DNA of 64,000 bases. Origin: Carnegiea gigantea (lineage: Eukaryota; Streptophyta; Magnoliopsida; Caryophyllales; Cactaceae). Under the pieces are notes generated by a model. The model had not been told where the DNA came from. It searched no databases and saw only the letters and a list, made by a program, of their open reading frames with translations. The stretch spans positions 170,885 through 234,884 of the forward strand of contig JAKOGI010001358.1 in NCBI GenBank assembly GCA_029747015.1, given 5' to 3'. Of this stretch, positions 1 to 11,716 are shown piece after piece (the stretch's first letter is position 1; the number at the start of each line of letters is the position of its first letter). Both the position numbers and the translations under genes were made by a program.

Positions 1-1224
1 TAGTAGCCCGTCAGCATTCATCCAACTCCTCCTTTGCAGCCCACTCCTTTCCCTAAATTTCCCACATGGCTAATTGTTAACCTAGTCAAAGCTAATTAAA
101 CTTGATTAATTTTAGCTTAAGACTAGCCCTTTTTCATGCAATGTAATAGCCAAATTAATTGAGAATTAATTATTTTCATTAATTTTTGGCACCAAAAGAG
201 GGGGAATTTTTACTATAAAAAGGGATCATGGGTTGGATTCATGGGACATTCATACACGCATCCACTCATCCAAGCATTCTACCTTCCATCTTCTATTTTT
301 CTTTATAGAGTTGAGAGTATTTTGTAAGACAAAACAATTTGGGTTGAGGGGTTTGGAAGAAAATAAGCTTTGTTGGTTATTTTTCTCTTCTCTTCTCATC
401 TCATTAGTGACTCAAATTTGAGAGTATTTATTTCATTAGTTTGTAATTGAGTATAAAAGTTTGGACATAGGTAGTGAAATATACCAATTATCATGGTATT
501 TTCACCAACTATGGTCGGCTAAACTACTCATTTTCAGGATAGGATGGATCCTTGATAATAATATTATTTTTACTAATTTCTTTTGAGTAATTTTTGTCTC
601 TTTGATTGCATAATTTTGAGTGTAAACTTGACCTAAACCTACTTATGCATTCGAATACTATTGTTTAATCATATTGATTACAATAGTTTAATTTGCTATC
701 TCAAATGAATATTTGACCTTGTAGGCTAATATGACATTATGCAAATAGCCTTAAAATTGTAATTATTAAAATTAAATAATTTATGCTAGAAATTAGATGA
801 GTTATATCTGAAAAGAATAATTCATGCTAAGCTACTAGATAAATAATTTTATTTGATAATTACAATTCATCTTTTCAATTTATGACTTAATACTTGTAGC
901 TTAAGTTGCACAAGAGACAAATCAAATCCCCATTTGAATTAGCAATTTAATATTTGCATCAAAAGTGAAACCCGAAATCCTAGAACATTCTCTCATCTGA
1001 ATTCTCTCTACTTGACACTTTTTCTCTTCTTTTTGCTTCTTTAGTCATTTTGATAATTACACTCCTCATTCAACTTATTCTTTATAATTGGAAGAGTTGA
1101 AATTAAAAATTAATATTGTTCCTCGTGGGATCGACATCCCTATAGTCGCTTGTCTACAATTAACCTTATGCACTTGCAAGTAAAAAGGGTTTTAAAACAA
1201 AATATAAAATCTACATTAAGTTTT
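1..1224 (+). repeat. 5' LTR of Athila/Tat-type Ty3/gypsy element 1 (left edge outside window)
   Basis: Base 1 onward matches base 9041 onward nearly base for base for about 1.2 kb, with scattered substitutions and a short deletion in the right copy near 10180. This segment is therefore the 3' two-thirds of the left LTR. The missing first ~700 bases lie outside the window. The LTR carries a TATA box and is followed directly by a primer-binding site. Confidence 0.92.
214..220 (+). promoter_or_regulatory. TATA box of the 5' LTR
   Basis: TATAAAA follows an AT-rich tract and precedes a purine-rich stretch. The same motif sits at the matching place in the 3' LTR (9253-9259) and in the diverged LTR of element 2 (10734-10740), so it is conserved while its surroundings drift. 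Confidence 0.7.
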
Positions 1225-1243
1225 TGGAGCCGTTCCCAGGGAA
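1225..1243 (+). other. primer-binding site (tRNA-Asp type)
   Basis: TGGAGCCGTTCCCAGGGAA lies just after the LTR. It resembles the TGGCGCCGTTGCCGGGGA primer site used by plant Athila/Tat elements, complementary to the 3' end of tRNA-Asp, with a few substitutions. The related element 2 has TAGCGTCGTTGTCGGGGAA at 11698. Confidence 0.75.
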
Positions 1244-1741
1244 CGAATAGTGATTTTTGATTTTTTATCTTCCTTTTATTTTAGTTTCCCCCTTCTCGCT
1301 AATCTAACAATTTTATTTATTTATTTATTTCTCTATCTCCATCCCTTTTATTTCAGTTAAATTTTTTTTCTTTCCTCAATCCCTTCTAATCTAACCATTT
1401 CATTTTTGCTATTCCCTCTTCCCTTCTAATCTAACTATTTTTCCTATCCCTTCTAATCTAACTCTTTTATTTCTGTTATTTTATTTATTGTATCTAATCT
1501 AACAATCCCCTCCCTTTTATTTCAATTTTTTCCTTTTATTTTTCCCCATCCCTTTTATTTTTGTTATTTTCTTTTGCTTTGTTTTCTTCAGTTTTTCCCC
1601 CTTCCCTTGGATCTTTTATTTGTTTTTTATTATTTTTTTCCCCTTTTCTCTTCTTATCTCTCTCTTCACTTTTCTTCTTCTGTTTGGTTATTATTATTGT
1701 GGTGGTGATTTCGTTCTATTCTTTTGGTTGTTTGTGGGTAT
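1244..1741 (+). other. retroelement leader, pyrimidine-rich, with repeated decamer
   Basis: This untranslated leader between primer site and gag is almost entirely T and C on the plus strand. The decamer CTAATCTAAC occurs exactly at 1299, 1386, 1426, 1453 and 1494, each time in a run of CCCTTT-like text. I see no credible coding region. Confidence 0.6.
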
Positions 1742-3235
1742 ATGCATGGTAGACGTTCTTTGTACTTAGATCTCATACCATATCATCCTGAAATTGAATG
1801 TCCTCTTCGAAAGATAAGAGCTAACAAAAAGAAATCTAAGAAAAAGATGGCTGAAGAACAAACCCCACCACCTAAGCAACTTAAGGAGTATTTCACTCTC
1901 GCCACTTATGACTCATCTACAAGATCACGCATGCCCACCGTTATGGTGCCATTTGAGATTAAACATTCTCTTATCCAAGTATTGCCGTCGTTTTATCGGC
2001 TAGAATCTGAAAATCCTTTTAAGCACGTTGATGCATTCTTAGAGATTTGTTCTACTGTATTCTTGAATAATATCTCTGATGATGCTCTTCACTTGCGGCT
2101 TTTTCCTTTTTCTTTGAAAGATTAAGCTAAAGCTTGGTTGGATACTAAGATAAATATCACCTCTTGGGATCAATTGTAAAAGGAATTCTTGAAAAAGTTT
2201 TTCTCTATTGAAAAACTGACTGCTTTAAGACGTGCTATAACCACTTTTTCATAGAATAAAAATGAGCAATTGCATGAAAGTTGGGAAATGTTTAAAGAGT
2301 TGTTGCGAAGTTGTCCTCACCACTAGGTACCTATGTGGCAACTTGTCTAGAGTTTTTACTCCAGTTTAGATGAGCATAATAGACAAACGGTTGATGCATC
2401 ATGTGGTGGTAGTTTCTTGTACAAAACTCCTCAAGAAGCTTGGGAATTGTTTGAACATTTGAGTGAAAATTCACATATGTATGCTACTTCCTCACATTCT
2501 GATTTGCCCAGCCAATTAGGAAGTAAAGGGGGGGATTATGAGGTTTCACATTCAGCTGACCTTTTTAGTAAAGTTAATGCTTTAGCTAAAAAATTTAATC
2601 AATTATTGTGCATGAAAAAAGTGTCTAATGCCCCTTCTATACAAGATGTGTGTTCGATTTGTGCTAATCCCATGCATGCTTTTATTGACTATCCGTGTAT
2701 TAGTAAGTCTGACTGTGTGCCTGAATAAGTAAATGCTGCTCAAGGATTTCCTCCTTCTAACAATCCATATTCGAATATCTATAACCATGGTTGGAGGAAT
2801 CATCCTAATTTTTCATAGAGGTCTCAAGATGTTGAGAATCCTCAAGCCCAGTCTAGTAGACCTACCCTTCCTGGTTTTCACAGCCAGAGATATGCTCCTC
2901 CTTCTTCCCATCCAGCTCCATCTGGGAGCTCTGAAATTGACAAGGTAATTTCTGCCCTTGATACCTTGACTTCTGTTGTGCAAAATATTGATTCTAAAGT
3001 TCAAGGAATTGAGTCTAAAATATATATTGTTGACTCCCACTCACAATCCATAGCTAAGTTAGAAACCCAACTTGGGCAACTAGCCATAGCTGTAGGTAAA
3101 AGAGAAGAAGAAAAACTTCCAAGTCATCCCATACAGAACCCTAAAGGCGAACAATTTGGACAATTAAAAGCTGTAATGATTCTTAGGAGTGGTAAAGAAG
3201 TAGATAACAAGGTGAGTGAGAAGGAACATGATTAA
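1742..3235 (+). pseudogene. gag: gag polyprotein of gypsy element 1 (decayed)
   Basis: The reading frame starts near the ATG at 1742 (a second ATG at 1847 opens MAEEQTPPPKQLKEYF). It contains the retrotransposon gag domain: NPFKHVDAFLEICSTVFLN is followed by a segment matching the family's LRLFPFSLKDKAKAWL region. The family lysine there is a TAA stop. Further in-frame stops follow near 2176, 2251, 2323 and 2346. The frame continues through TVDASCGGSFLYKTPQEAWE, a cysteine-bearing segment near 2657-2710 that may be a relic knuckle, and a coiled stretch (2966-3110). The product would form the virus-like particle in the cytoplasm. It cannot be made intact here. Assignment to the Athila/Tat branch rests on family recognition. 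Confidence 0.85.
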
Positions 3236-4035
3236 AAAGAAAGACTTAAGACCGTGGAGAGTGACCTCAAATTTGAAAAAGAGAATGACCCATCCCCTTC
3301 TCCTGTTATGTTTGACTCTTCTGTGATATATAAGTCACAGGTTCTTTACCCTCAAGCTTTGGATGCACCACTCCCTTCTAGGAAAAACAAGCAAAGAGAT
3401 AACATCCTAGAGACCTTTAAGTAAGTTAAGGTCAATCTTCCTCTCTTGGAAGCGATTAAACAAATCCCCGCTTATGCTAAGTTCCTTAAAGACATGTGCA
3501 CTTTTAAAAGGAAATTTAAAGATGACAAGTCTAAAAAGGTTCTTCTAAGTGAATAAGTGAGCTCGATTTTGAAATGTGACACTCTACTTAAGTTCAAAGA
3601 ACCTGGTATCCCTACCATCTCATGTTATATTGGCAATCATAAAATTGAAAGGGCACTTTTGGATTTGGGTTCTAATGTTAATTTGATACCATATTCTGTT
3701 TACTCAGAGTTGAGATTAGGTGAACTGAAACCTTCCAACTGTACCCTTCAGCTTGCTGATAGGTCAGTTAGGACTCCTAGGGGACGGATAGATGATGTCT
3801 TAGTGAAAATTGATAAAGGATTCTTTCCTGTCGATTTTGTTGTATTGGAATGGACCCCAGTCATGCTTCTAAACAAATCCCTCTTATTTTAGGACGTCCC
3901 TTCCTGGCCACAGCTAATGCTACCATTAACTATAGGTCGGGAGTGCTGGATGTCTCGGTCATGAACATGAGGGTCAGGCTTAATATTTTCAAAGCTTCTG
4001 CTCAACCTGTGTTTGAAGATGAATCTGAATAATTC
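3236..4035 (+). pseudogene. gag-pol linker and retropepsin-like protease of gypsy element 1
   Basis: The linker includes VNLPLLEAIKQIPAYAKFLK, a conserved Athila/Tat segment upstream of protease. The protease core follows at 3557-3892 with ALLDLGSNVNLIPYSVYSEL, the aspartic active-site loop in the DLGS form typical of this branch, and LQLADRS further on. A frame change near 3850-3880 moves the C-terminal part (ILGRPFLATANATINY) to another frame, and stops occur at 3421 and 3554. The protease would cut the Gag-Pol precursor. It is inactive as it stands. Confidence 0.85.
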
Positions 4036-5360
4036 TTTGTTGATGTGATTAATGAAATGATTAAAGAAGTTTTGCCTGCTATTTTGAGTAGTGATCCCTT
4101 GGGAATGTGTGTTTCCTGTGGGGATTTGAGATTGTGTGATTTAGGAAGTGCACTAGATGAGATGGATTCTACTCATGATTTCACTCCTCATCTTGAGTCT
4201 TCCTCTTGGGTGTCTACTTATAAACCCCTTCCTCCTTTGGCTAGTTCTCTTATGCCGCCTTCTGTTGTGTTCCCACCTAAACTGGAGTTGAAACCTCTTC
4301 CTGATTCACTCAAGTATGTGTTTTTAGGCCCTAAAGAGACCCTACTTGTTATTATATCTTCTCTTGTATCTTGTGATCAAGAGGAAGAGTTGATTCGTGT
4401 CTTATCTGATCATAAGGGTGCTATTGGATGGTCAGTGGCTAATTTGAAAGAGATTAGTCCTACAATTTGTATGCACAGGATTTATTTAGAGGACGATGCT
4501 AAACCTGTTCGGCAAATGCAACGTAGACTAAACCCTCATATGAAAGAAGTTATTCAGAAAGAAGTAGTAAAGCTTTTAGATGCAGGCATTGTCTACCCTA
4601 TTTCTGATAGTCAATGGATTAGTCCGGTTCAAGTAGTCCCTAAGAAATCTAGCTTAACTGTGGTTAAGAATAATGAAGGTGAATTGACTCCCACTAGACA
4701 AACCACAGAGTGGAGAGTGTATTGATTACAGAAAGCTAAATTCTGTAACTAGAAAGGACCATTTTTCTCTCCCATTCATTGATCAAATTTTGAAAAAATT
4801 GGCTGGACAGAGTTTTTATTGCTTTTTAGATGGTTATTCTGTTTACAACCAAATACCTGTCTATCCTGAGAACCAAGAGAAAATAACATTTACATGCCCA
4901 TCAGGTACCTTTGCCTATCGGAGGATACCTTTTGGGTTGTGTAATGCACCTTTCACATTCCAGAGATGCATGATGGCCATATTTACTGATTATATTGGTA
5001 ATTTCATGGAGGTGTTTATGGATGATTTCTCTGTTTTTGGTTCTTCTTTTGATGTGTGCCTTGCTAATCTACCCACTGTGCTAAAAGATGTGAAGAAGTG
5101 AATCTTGTTTTGAGTTGGAAAAAAAGTCACTCCATGGTCTAAGAAGGGATTGTGTTGGGTCACAAAGTATCTAAAAAAGGGATTGAGGTTGATAAAGCCA
5201 AGTTTAATTTGATTTCTAATCTGCCTGTGCCTTCTTCTGTGAAGTAAGTCAGATCTTTCCTTGGCCATGCAGTTTCTATAGGAGATTTATTAAGGATTTT
5301 AGTAAAGTGGCTCGCCCACTTACTAATCTCCTTACTAAATATGCTCCTTTGTAATTGATG
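4036..5360 (+). pseudogene. reverse transcriptase of gypsy element 1 (frameshifted)
   Basis: The N-terminal spacer and fingers run 4045-4725, with HKGAIGWSVANLKEISPTIC and then DDAKPVRQMQRRLNP, the usual Ty3/gypsy RT entry. A frame break near 4720 separates this from the palm at 4790-5101. There YRRIPFGLCNAPFTFQRCM and FMEVFMDDFSVFG are readable; the latter holds the catalytic YxDD motif in the FMDD variant. The connection segment after 5100 is spread over several frames. The family enzyme copies element RNA to DNA in the particle. This copy has at least two frameshifts and several stops. Confidence 0.9.
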
Positions 5361-5893
5361 AGTCTTGTGTGAAAGCTTTTGAGAAGCTTCGGTCTTCATT
5401 GGTGCCAGCCCCTATTGTGCAGCCCCTTAATTTTTTTTTGCCATTTGAAATTATGTGTGATGCATCTGATTTTACTATTGGGGCTGTTTTGGGTCAAAGG
5501 GTGAATAGAATGCCTCATGTCATTTACTATGCTAGTAGAACTCTTACTGATGCTCAAAAGAATTATTCAACTACTGAGAAAGAGTTGCTAGCTGTTGTAT
5601 TTACACTTGATAAAATCCGTCCATATCTTTTGTGTTCAAAAGTGATTGTGTTTACTGATCATGCTGCATTAAGACACTTGTTGGCTAAGAATGACACTAA
5701 ACCAAGACTCATTAGATGGATATTGTTGCTCCAAAAGTTCGATATTGAAATAAAAGATAGGAAAGGTTCTGAAAATTTTGTTGCACACCACTTGTCTAGA
5801 GTCCTTACTGAGTGTATCGATGACTCAGTTGGATTTTCTGACCACTTTCCTGATGAGCAACTATTTGCTGTGTCACATACCCCTCTCACTTGA
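5361..5893 (+). pseudogene. RNase H domain of gypsy element 1
   Basis: A long open segment (5369-5893) shows FEIMCDASDFTIGAVLGQR, with the first RNase H aspartate, then STTEKELLAVVFTLDKIRPY with the glutamate, and VIVFTDHAALRHLL with a further aspartate. It ends in GSENFVAHHLSR. The domain itself is uninterrupted, but it is cut off from RT by a frame change, and a stop follows at 5891. It would remove the RNA strand during reverse transcription. Confidence 0.88.
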
Positions 5894-7187
5894 TTTGCTC
5901 ACATTGTAAACTACCTTGCCATGAAAAAGATTCCTCCTCACTGGTCCAAACAAGAGAAAGATAGGTTCTTCTCACAGGTAAGATATTACTATTGAGAAGA
6001 CCCTTATCTTTTCAAACATTGCCCTAACCAAGTGGTACGTAGATGTGTCCCCAAGAGTGAAATTCATAGTATTCTCACCTTTTGTCACTCTTATGCTTGT
6101 GGTGGTCACTTTGGAGGTTGCAAGACAACTGCTAAAGTCCTACAAAGTGGGTTCTTCTAGCCCATTCTGTTTAAGATGTTCACCGATTCTGTCTTACTTG
6201 TGAGCATTATTAACGTACGGGTGCCCTGTCCCGTCGTGATATGATGCCCTTTTTTCCTATTCTGATTGTTGAAATATTTAATGTGTGGGACATTGATTTC
6301 ATAGGTCCCTTTCCCCCATCTTTTGGCTTTGTATACATTTTGGTTGCTATTGATTATGTGTCAAAATGGGTGGAAGCTCAGTCTGCTAGGACTAATGACC
6401 ACAAGGTTGTGGTTAAGTTTGTGAAAGAGTGTATTCTCTATCGATATGGTACTCCTAGAACTTTTATTAGTGATGGAGGTAGTCATTTCTATCATCGATC
6501 TTTTAAGGCTTTACTTAGAAAGTATTTTGTGACTCATAAAGTAGCTACTCCTTATCATCCTCAGACTAGTGGTCAAGTTGAGGTGTCTAATCGTGATATC
6601 AAATCTATACTTGAGGAAATGGTTCGACTCGATAGGAAATACTGATCTTTGAGATTGCATGATGCTCTTTGGGCCTTCGTACTGCTTTTAAGACTCCCGT
6701 TGGGATGTCTTCTTACCGACTTATTTTTGATAAGGCTTGTCATTTGCTAGTTGAATTAGAACACCGTGCTTTTTGGGCTATTAAAGCTTTTAATTTTGAT
6801 ATGAAACAAGCAGGTTCTAACCGTAGGCTTCAATTGAATGAATTAGATGAATTGCGTAATGAAGCCTATGAGAATGCTAAGATTTATAAAGCCAAAACCA
6901 AAGCTTTTCATGATAAAATGATTTCTCGTAAATCTTTTGAACCTGATCAGAAGGTTTGACTTTTTAACTCTAAGTTTAAACTATTTCCTGGCAAGTTGAG
7001 ATCTAGATGGGATAGTCCTTTTGTTGTCCAACAAGTGTTTTCCTCTGGGGCTGTTCAAATTATGGACCCCCAAGATGGTAGAGTTCTTACGATAAATGGT
7101 CAACGTTTGAAACCTGTTGTGACTTATGATGTTGACCCTGATTTGATTGAATCCATCAATCTAGTAGACCCTATCTACTATGATTAG
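5894..7187 (+). pseudogene. integrase of gypsy element 1 (broken)
   Basis: A degenerate HHCC zinc-finger region is visible around 6010-6150 (SEIHSILTFCHSYACGGHFG). The catalytic core lies in 6241-6645: [17 protein letters not shown] carries the first aspartate, [14 protein letters not shown] the second, and [16 protein letters not shown] the glutamate. Stops or shifts near 6643 and 6958 separate it from the C-terminal region. That region shows the lineage-typical [17 protein letters not shown] and then SRWDSPFVVQQVF. The enzyme would insert the cDNA. No env-like ORF is evident after it. Confidence 0.88.
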
Positions 7188-8333
7188 TGGGTGAGATCTT
7201 GTCTGGCTGAAGACACAAAACTTAGCGCTTGTTGGGAGGCAACCCAATATTTTTAGGAAAGTTTGAGTCTTTTATTTTATTTTATTTTCTTTTCTTTTTG
7301 GTGTGCTTTGTGTTTTTGAGTGTGATTCTTCACTTGGTTTTTGGCTTTTGTGGTTGGTGGTGGTTGTGAAGGTATTTTACAAGTTTGTCTTACTGGGCTT
7401 ATATGGATATGATTTCCTCGTGTGTCAGGTTGTGTTGCTATTTTTTCCATTTCCCTCTTTCTTATTGTTTTTTCATTAAGGGCAATGTAAGGTTTAGGTG
7501 TGGGGGAAAGGCAAATTGAAAATTTTGAGGAAATTTAAAATTGAAAATCTTTGGGTGAATTTGATTTTGGGAAGAGCTTGAGTGCTATGATTATGCATGT
7601 TCTACTCTTATTATGTGAATTTGATTCATGTGATCCATACTCATTAGAGATTATTTCTAGCTTTGACTAGTTGGAGGCTAAGATTTTTGCTGTGTTAATG
7701 TCACCATGTAGTCGATTTTGAGTTTGAGATGTAACCCCATTTTCAATGTCACCTTGAGTATTTGATAAACATTGAGTTCTCCTTTGACTTTTCATTCAAT
7801 AATTAAAATAAATTGAATTATTCAAGTTTTGATACCGGTACCAATGTTCAGGTTCTATCTTTATCCGTATCTTTATTCGCCTGAATATATACTAAGTGTA
7901 TCTCTGAGTGTCATCTTTACTCATATTTTTATCCACTCAAGAAAGCACATATAATCGAGTAACTTTTGAAAAATTCAAAGCCCAAAAAAAAAAAAAGGGT
8001 TGATAAGGTGACTTGGTACTGGGGACTTGATTTTAAAGATGCTCTCGTGATTTTTGTATGTGGAGTGAAGTCTTACGCCTATGGTTTACTACATGGTGTC
8101 ACTATGCGCTTAATTTGCTTGAATTTTGGCCTATTGACTTAGTTGAAATTAGAAGTATTTGATAATGAGTTGTGGGTTGGTAGTGAATTGAAATATGTGA
8201 TGTGAAGTGGACATTCATAGTTGGATCACTTGATTTTCTTCCTTGATCTTATTCTAATTGATTGTTTAAATGGATATATGCATTAATGATATTCTTTTCT
8301 CGATGACTAGCAAAGTTTTTGGTGTGGGGAAGT
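7188..8333 (+). other. 3' non-coding region and polypurine tract of gypsy element 1
   Basis: About 1.1 kb lies between the end of integrase and the 3' LTR with no credible coding region. A first purine-rich motif (GGTGTGGGGGAAAGG) occurs at about 7498. The tract GGTGTGGGGAAGT at 8321-8333 abuts the LTR start TGATAATTC and is the likely plus-strand primer. Confidence 0.7.
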
Positions 8334-10255
8334 TGATAATTCATATTTTATATGTAATTTTTTTCCTTTATTTTATCAACTTTTAAGTCTTTGAAATATA
8401 TTTTTATGCGTAAATAATGCATAATTTATGAGATTTTCAGGTAAAATAAATATAGAAGAATTTGGATGGAATTGATTAATTCTACTCAAACCTCCCACAT
8501 GTGCAAGGCCTAAAGTCCAAGCTCAAGCCCAAGAGAAAACAAAAGAAGAAAAAAAAAGAAGAAATCACAAGAGGTGAGGCGCGGCCAGGCATGGCAAGGC
8601 CCGCCCAACCAGCCTGCCCCTTACACCTCTCCTCTCGAGTGGGCTTCAGTCCCAGCCACGCCCAGGCTGCCATTCCCACTTCTTCTTTTCTCCTTACTCA
8701 TCTCTTTTCCTAGCAGCATGGCCCCTGTTCGCGGCCCAGTTCGGCTCCCAAACCCAGCCGGTCCACCTCCCTTTCCTCACTCTCCTTTTCTTTCCAGCTT
8801 CAACTCTCTCTTTCCCCATGCGTGCGGGCCTTCACTATGGCCCAGCGAGATAATGTCCAGCCCGCCTGCATCTTCCCTCATTCTCTCACCCACCTCTCCC
8901 TGTCCGCGGCCCATATCCTCAGCCCAGCAGCCCCTCACAGTCCCTCTCTCTCACCAGCTCCAGTGGGCCTGTTTTTCGCGGCCCACTACCCAGCTCCTAT
9001 TCTTCTCTTCCTCTCACTCACAACTCAGTTGGGCCTATCTTAGTAGCCCGTCAGCATTCATCCAACTCCTCCTTTGCAGCCCACTCCTTTCCCTAAATTT
9101 TTCACATGGCTAATTGTTAACCTAGTCAAAGCTAATTAAACTTGATTAATTTTAGCTTAAGAGTAGCCCTTTTTCATGCAATGTAACAACCAAATTAATT
9201 GAGAATTAATTGTTTTCATTAATTTTTGGCACCAAAAGAGGGGAATTTTCACTATAAAAGGGGTCATGGGTTGGATTCATGGGACATTCATACATGCATC
9301 CACTCATCCAAGCATTCTACCTTCCATCTTCTATTTTTCTTTATAGAGTTGAGAGTATTTTGTAAGACAAAACAATTTGGGTTGAGGGGTTGGGAAGAAA
9401 ATAAGCTTTGTTGGCTATTTTTCTCTTCTCTTCTCATCTTATTTGTGACTCAAATTTGAGAGTGTTTACTTCATTAGTTTGTAATTGAGTACAAAAGTTT
9501 GGACGTAGGTAGTAAAATATACCAATTATCATGATATTTTCATCAACTATGGTCGGCTAAACTACTCATTTCTAGGATTAGGATGGATCCTTGATAATAA
9601 TATTATTTTTGCTAATTTCTTTTGAGGTAATTTTTGTCTCTTTGATTGCATAATTTTGAGTGTAAACTTGACCTTAACCTACTTATGCATTCTAATACTA
9701 TTGTTTGATCATCTTGATTACAATAGTTTAATTTGTTATCTCAAATGAATATTAGACCTTGTAATCTAATATGACATTATGCAAATGGCCCTAAAATTAT
9801 AATTGTTAAAATTGAATATTTTATGCTAGAAATTAGATAAGTTATATCTAAAAAGAATAATTCATGTTAAGCCACTAGATAAATAATTTTATTTGATAAT
9901 TATAATTCATCTTTTCAATTTATGACTTAATGCTTGTAACTTAAGTTGCACAAGAGACAAATCAAATCACCATTTGAATTAGCAATTCAATATTTGCATC
10001 AAAAGTGAAATCCGAAATTCTAGAAGATTCACTCATCTGAATTCTCTCTACTTGACACTTTTTCTCTTCTTTTTGCTTCTTTAGTCATTTTGATAGTTAC
10101 ACTCCTCATTCAACTTATTCTTTATAATTGGAAGAGTCGAAATTAAAAATCAATATTCTTTCTCGTGGGATCAACACCCCTGTCTATAATTAGCCTTGTG
10201 CACTTGCAAGTAAAAAGGGTTTTAAAACAAAATATAAAATTCACACCAAGTTTTT
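8334..10255 (+). repeat. 3' LTR of gypsy element 1 (about 1.9 kb)
   Basis: It begins TGATAATTCAT directly after the polypurine tract. From 9041 on it repeats window bases 1-1224. A TATA box is at 9253-9259. The stretch 8565-9040 is clearly richer in G and C than the rest (many GGCCC and GCCCAG words), and its open frames are by-products of composition. The right boundary is uncertain by about 15 bases, because the match runs slightly into primer-site-like text. Confidence 0.88.
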
Positions 10256-11690
10256 GGTGCCCATACCCATTTTTTTACAAGTTTTTGTACCCATACCCAC
10301 TATAAATGGGCCGGGTTCGAGGCGGATTTTTCGGGTTTGGGTGCAACTCCCATTCCTTGCTGGGTCGGCGCGCTTACATGCTTCCTCTCTTTCTAGTGTG
10401 AGATTGTTCACATGTTTTAGGCCCCATATGGTGATCAAACATTCCAAATCCGCCTTCAACTCTTTCTTTCTCTATCCAATCACGTGTGGGCTTGCTCTGT
10501 TTTAGTTTATCACAGCGTACGCGCCTCAATTTTCTCTATCACATGTCCAACTCTAAGAATTTTCACGTGAGTCGATTTTCAACTACTGACCTACTCGAAT
10601 ACAATTAATCAAGATTAATTTTTAGCTAGAGGCTAATCTTTTCTCATGCAAGTTAACATTATATCAGTTAAAGAAATAATTGAAATTAATTTTTTTCATA
10701 AATTTCAAGGCAACGAGAGGGGTGTGAAACTAATATAAAAGGAGGTCAAGGTTGGAGCAAAAACCATCATCCACTGATCCAATCACTCTTCATTCTCTCA
10801 TCTCCCATTTTTCATTTTTTTAAAAAGAGTCATTGTAAGACAAGATCATTTGGATTGAGGAGTAAAGAACAAAATAAGCTTTGTTAAGCTATTCGTCTTT
10901 TCTCTTCTCATCTCATTTGTGAGTCATATTGGAGATGTTGTGCTTAATGATATTATTTTGTATGATTAAGTACCGAGGTTTGGACATACATAGCAAGTGA
11001 AATATACCACTTGTTGGGAGTTTGGCTAGTTAGACCAACTTCAATGGTGTTTTCACTAGCTATGACCAACTAAGTTGCTCTTCTAGGATTAAGATGGATC
11101 ATTTATTAATAATATTGATTCCTAATTTCTTCTGGGGTTATTTTTTCCTCTTAAATTGCGTAATTTTGAGTTTATATTTGCTCCTAAACTATTTATGCAT
11201 ATTATTACTATTGTTTGTTCATATTATCAATAGTTTAATTTGCTATCTCAATTATATATTAGACCTTGTAGACTATTATGATATTGTGCAATTGTGTTTA
11301 AAATTATAATTATTAAAGTTGAGTAATTTATATGAAAAATTAGATGAGTTATGTTTAAAATGAATAATCCATGCCAAATACTAGATAAATTATAACATAT
11401 GATAATCATAATTCATGTTTTTAATTTATGCCCTAATGCTTGCAGTTTAGATTGAACAAAAGACTAATTGAATCTCTATTTCTCTCTATTTTCTTAACCC
11501 ATTTACTCCTTTAATTTTGTTGGATAATTGAACTCCTCCCTTGAATTATTCTTTTAATTAATTAGAAAAATTAAACTTGAAGTTCCTGTTGTTTCTCGTG
11601 GGATAAATGCCCTATACTGGCTACTCTATAATTGATTTGGTGCTCTTGTAAATGAAAAGGGTTTTTAAACGTGAATGTAAAATCCACACC
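10256..11690 (+). repeat. diverged 5' LTR region of gypsy element 2
   Basis: From about 10600 the text follows the element 1 LTR at a distance: the GATTAATTTTAGC segment, a TATAAAA box at 10734-10740, and matching text at 10850-11400. It ends at AAATCCACACC, just before a primer site at 11698-11716 (TAGCGTCGTTGTCGGGGAA). Bases 10256-10600 do not align clearly and may be an LTR 5' part or older host DNA. At 10241-10297 a segment of about 27 bp containing CCCATACCCA is tandemly repeated. Confidence 0.65.
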
Positions 11691-11716
11691 AAGTTCTTAG
11701 CGTCGTTGTCGGGGAA

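Noticed and set aside
8482..9113. Overlapping ORFs of up to 179 codons in the GC-rich part of the 3' LTR
   Set aside because: They are Pro/Ser-rich by composition, lie in the LTR upstream of its TATA box, and open in several frames on both strands at once.
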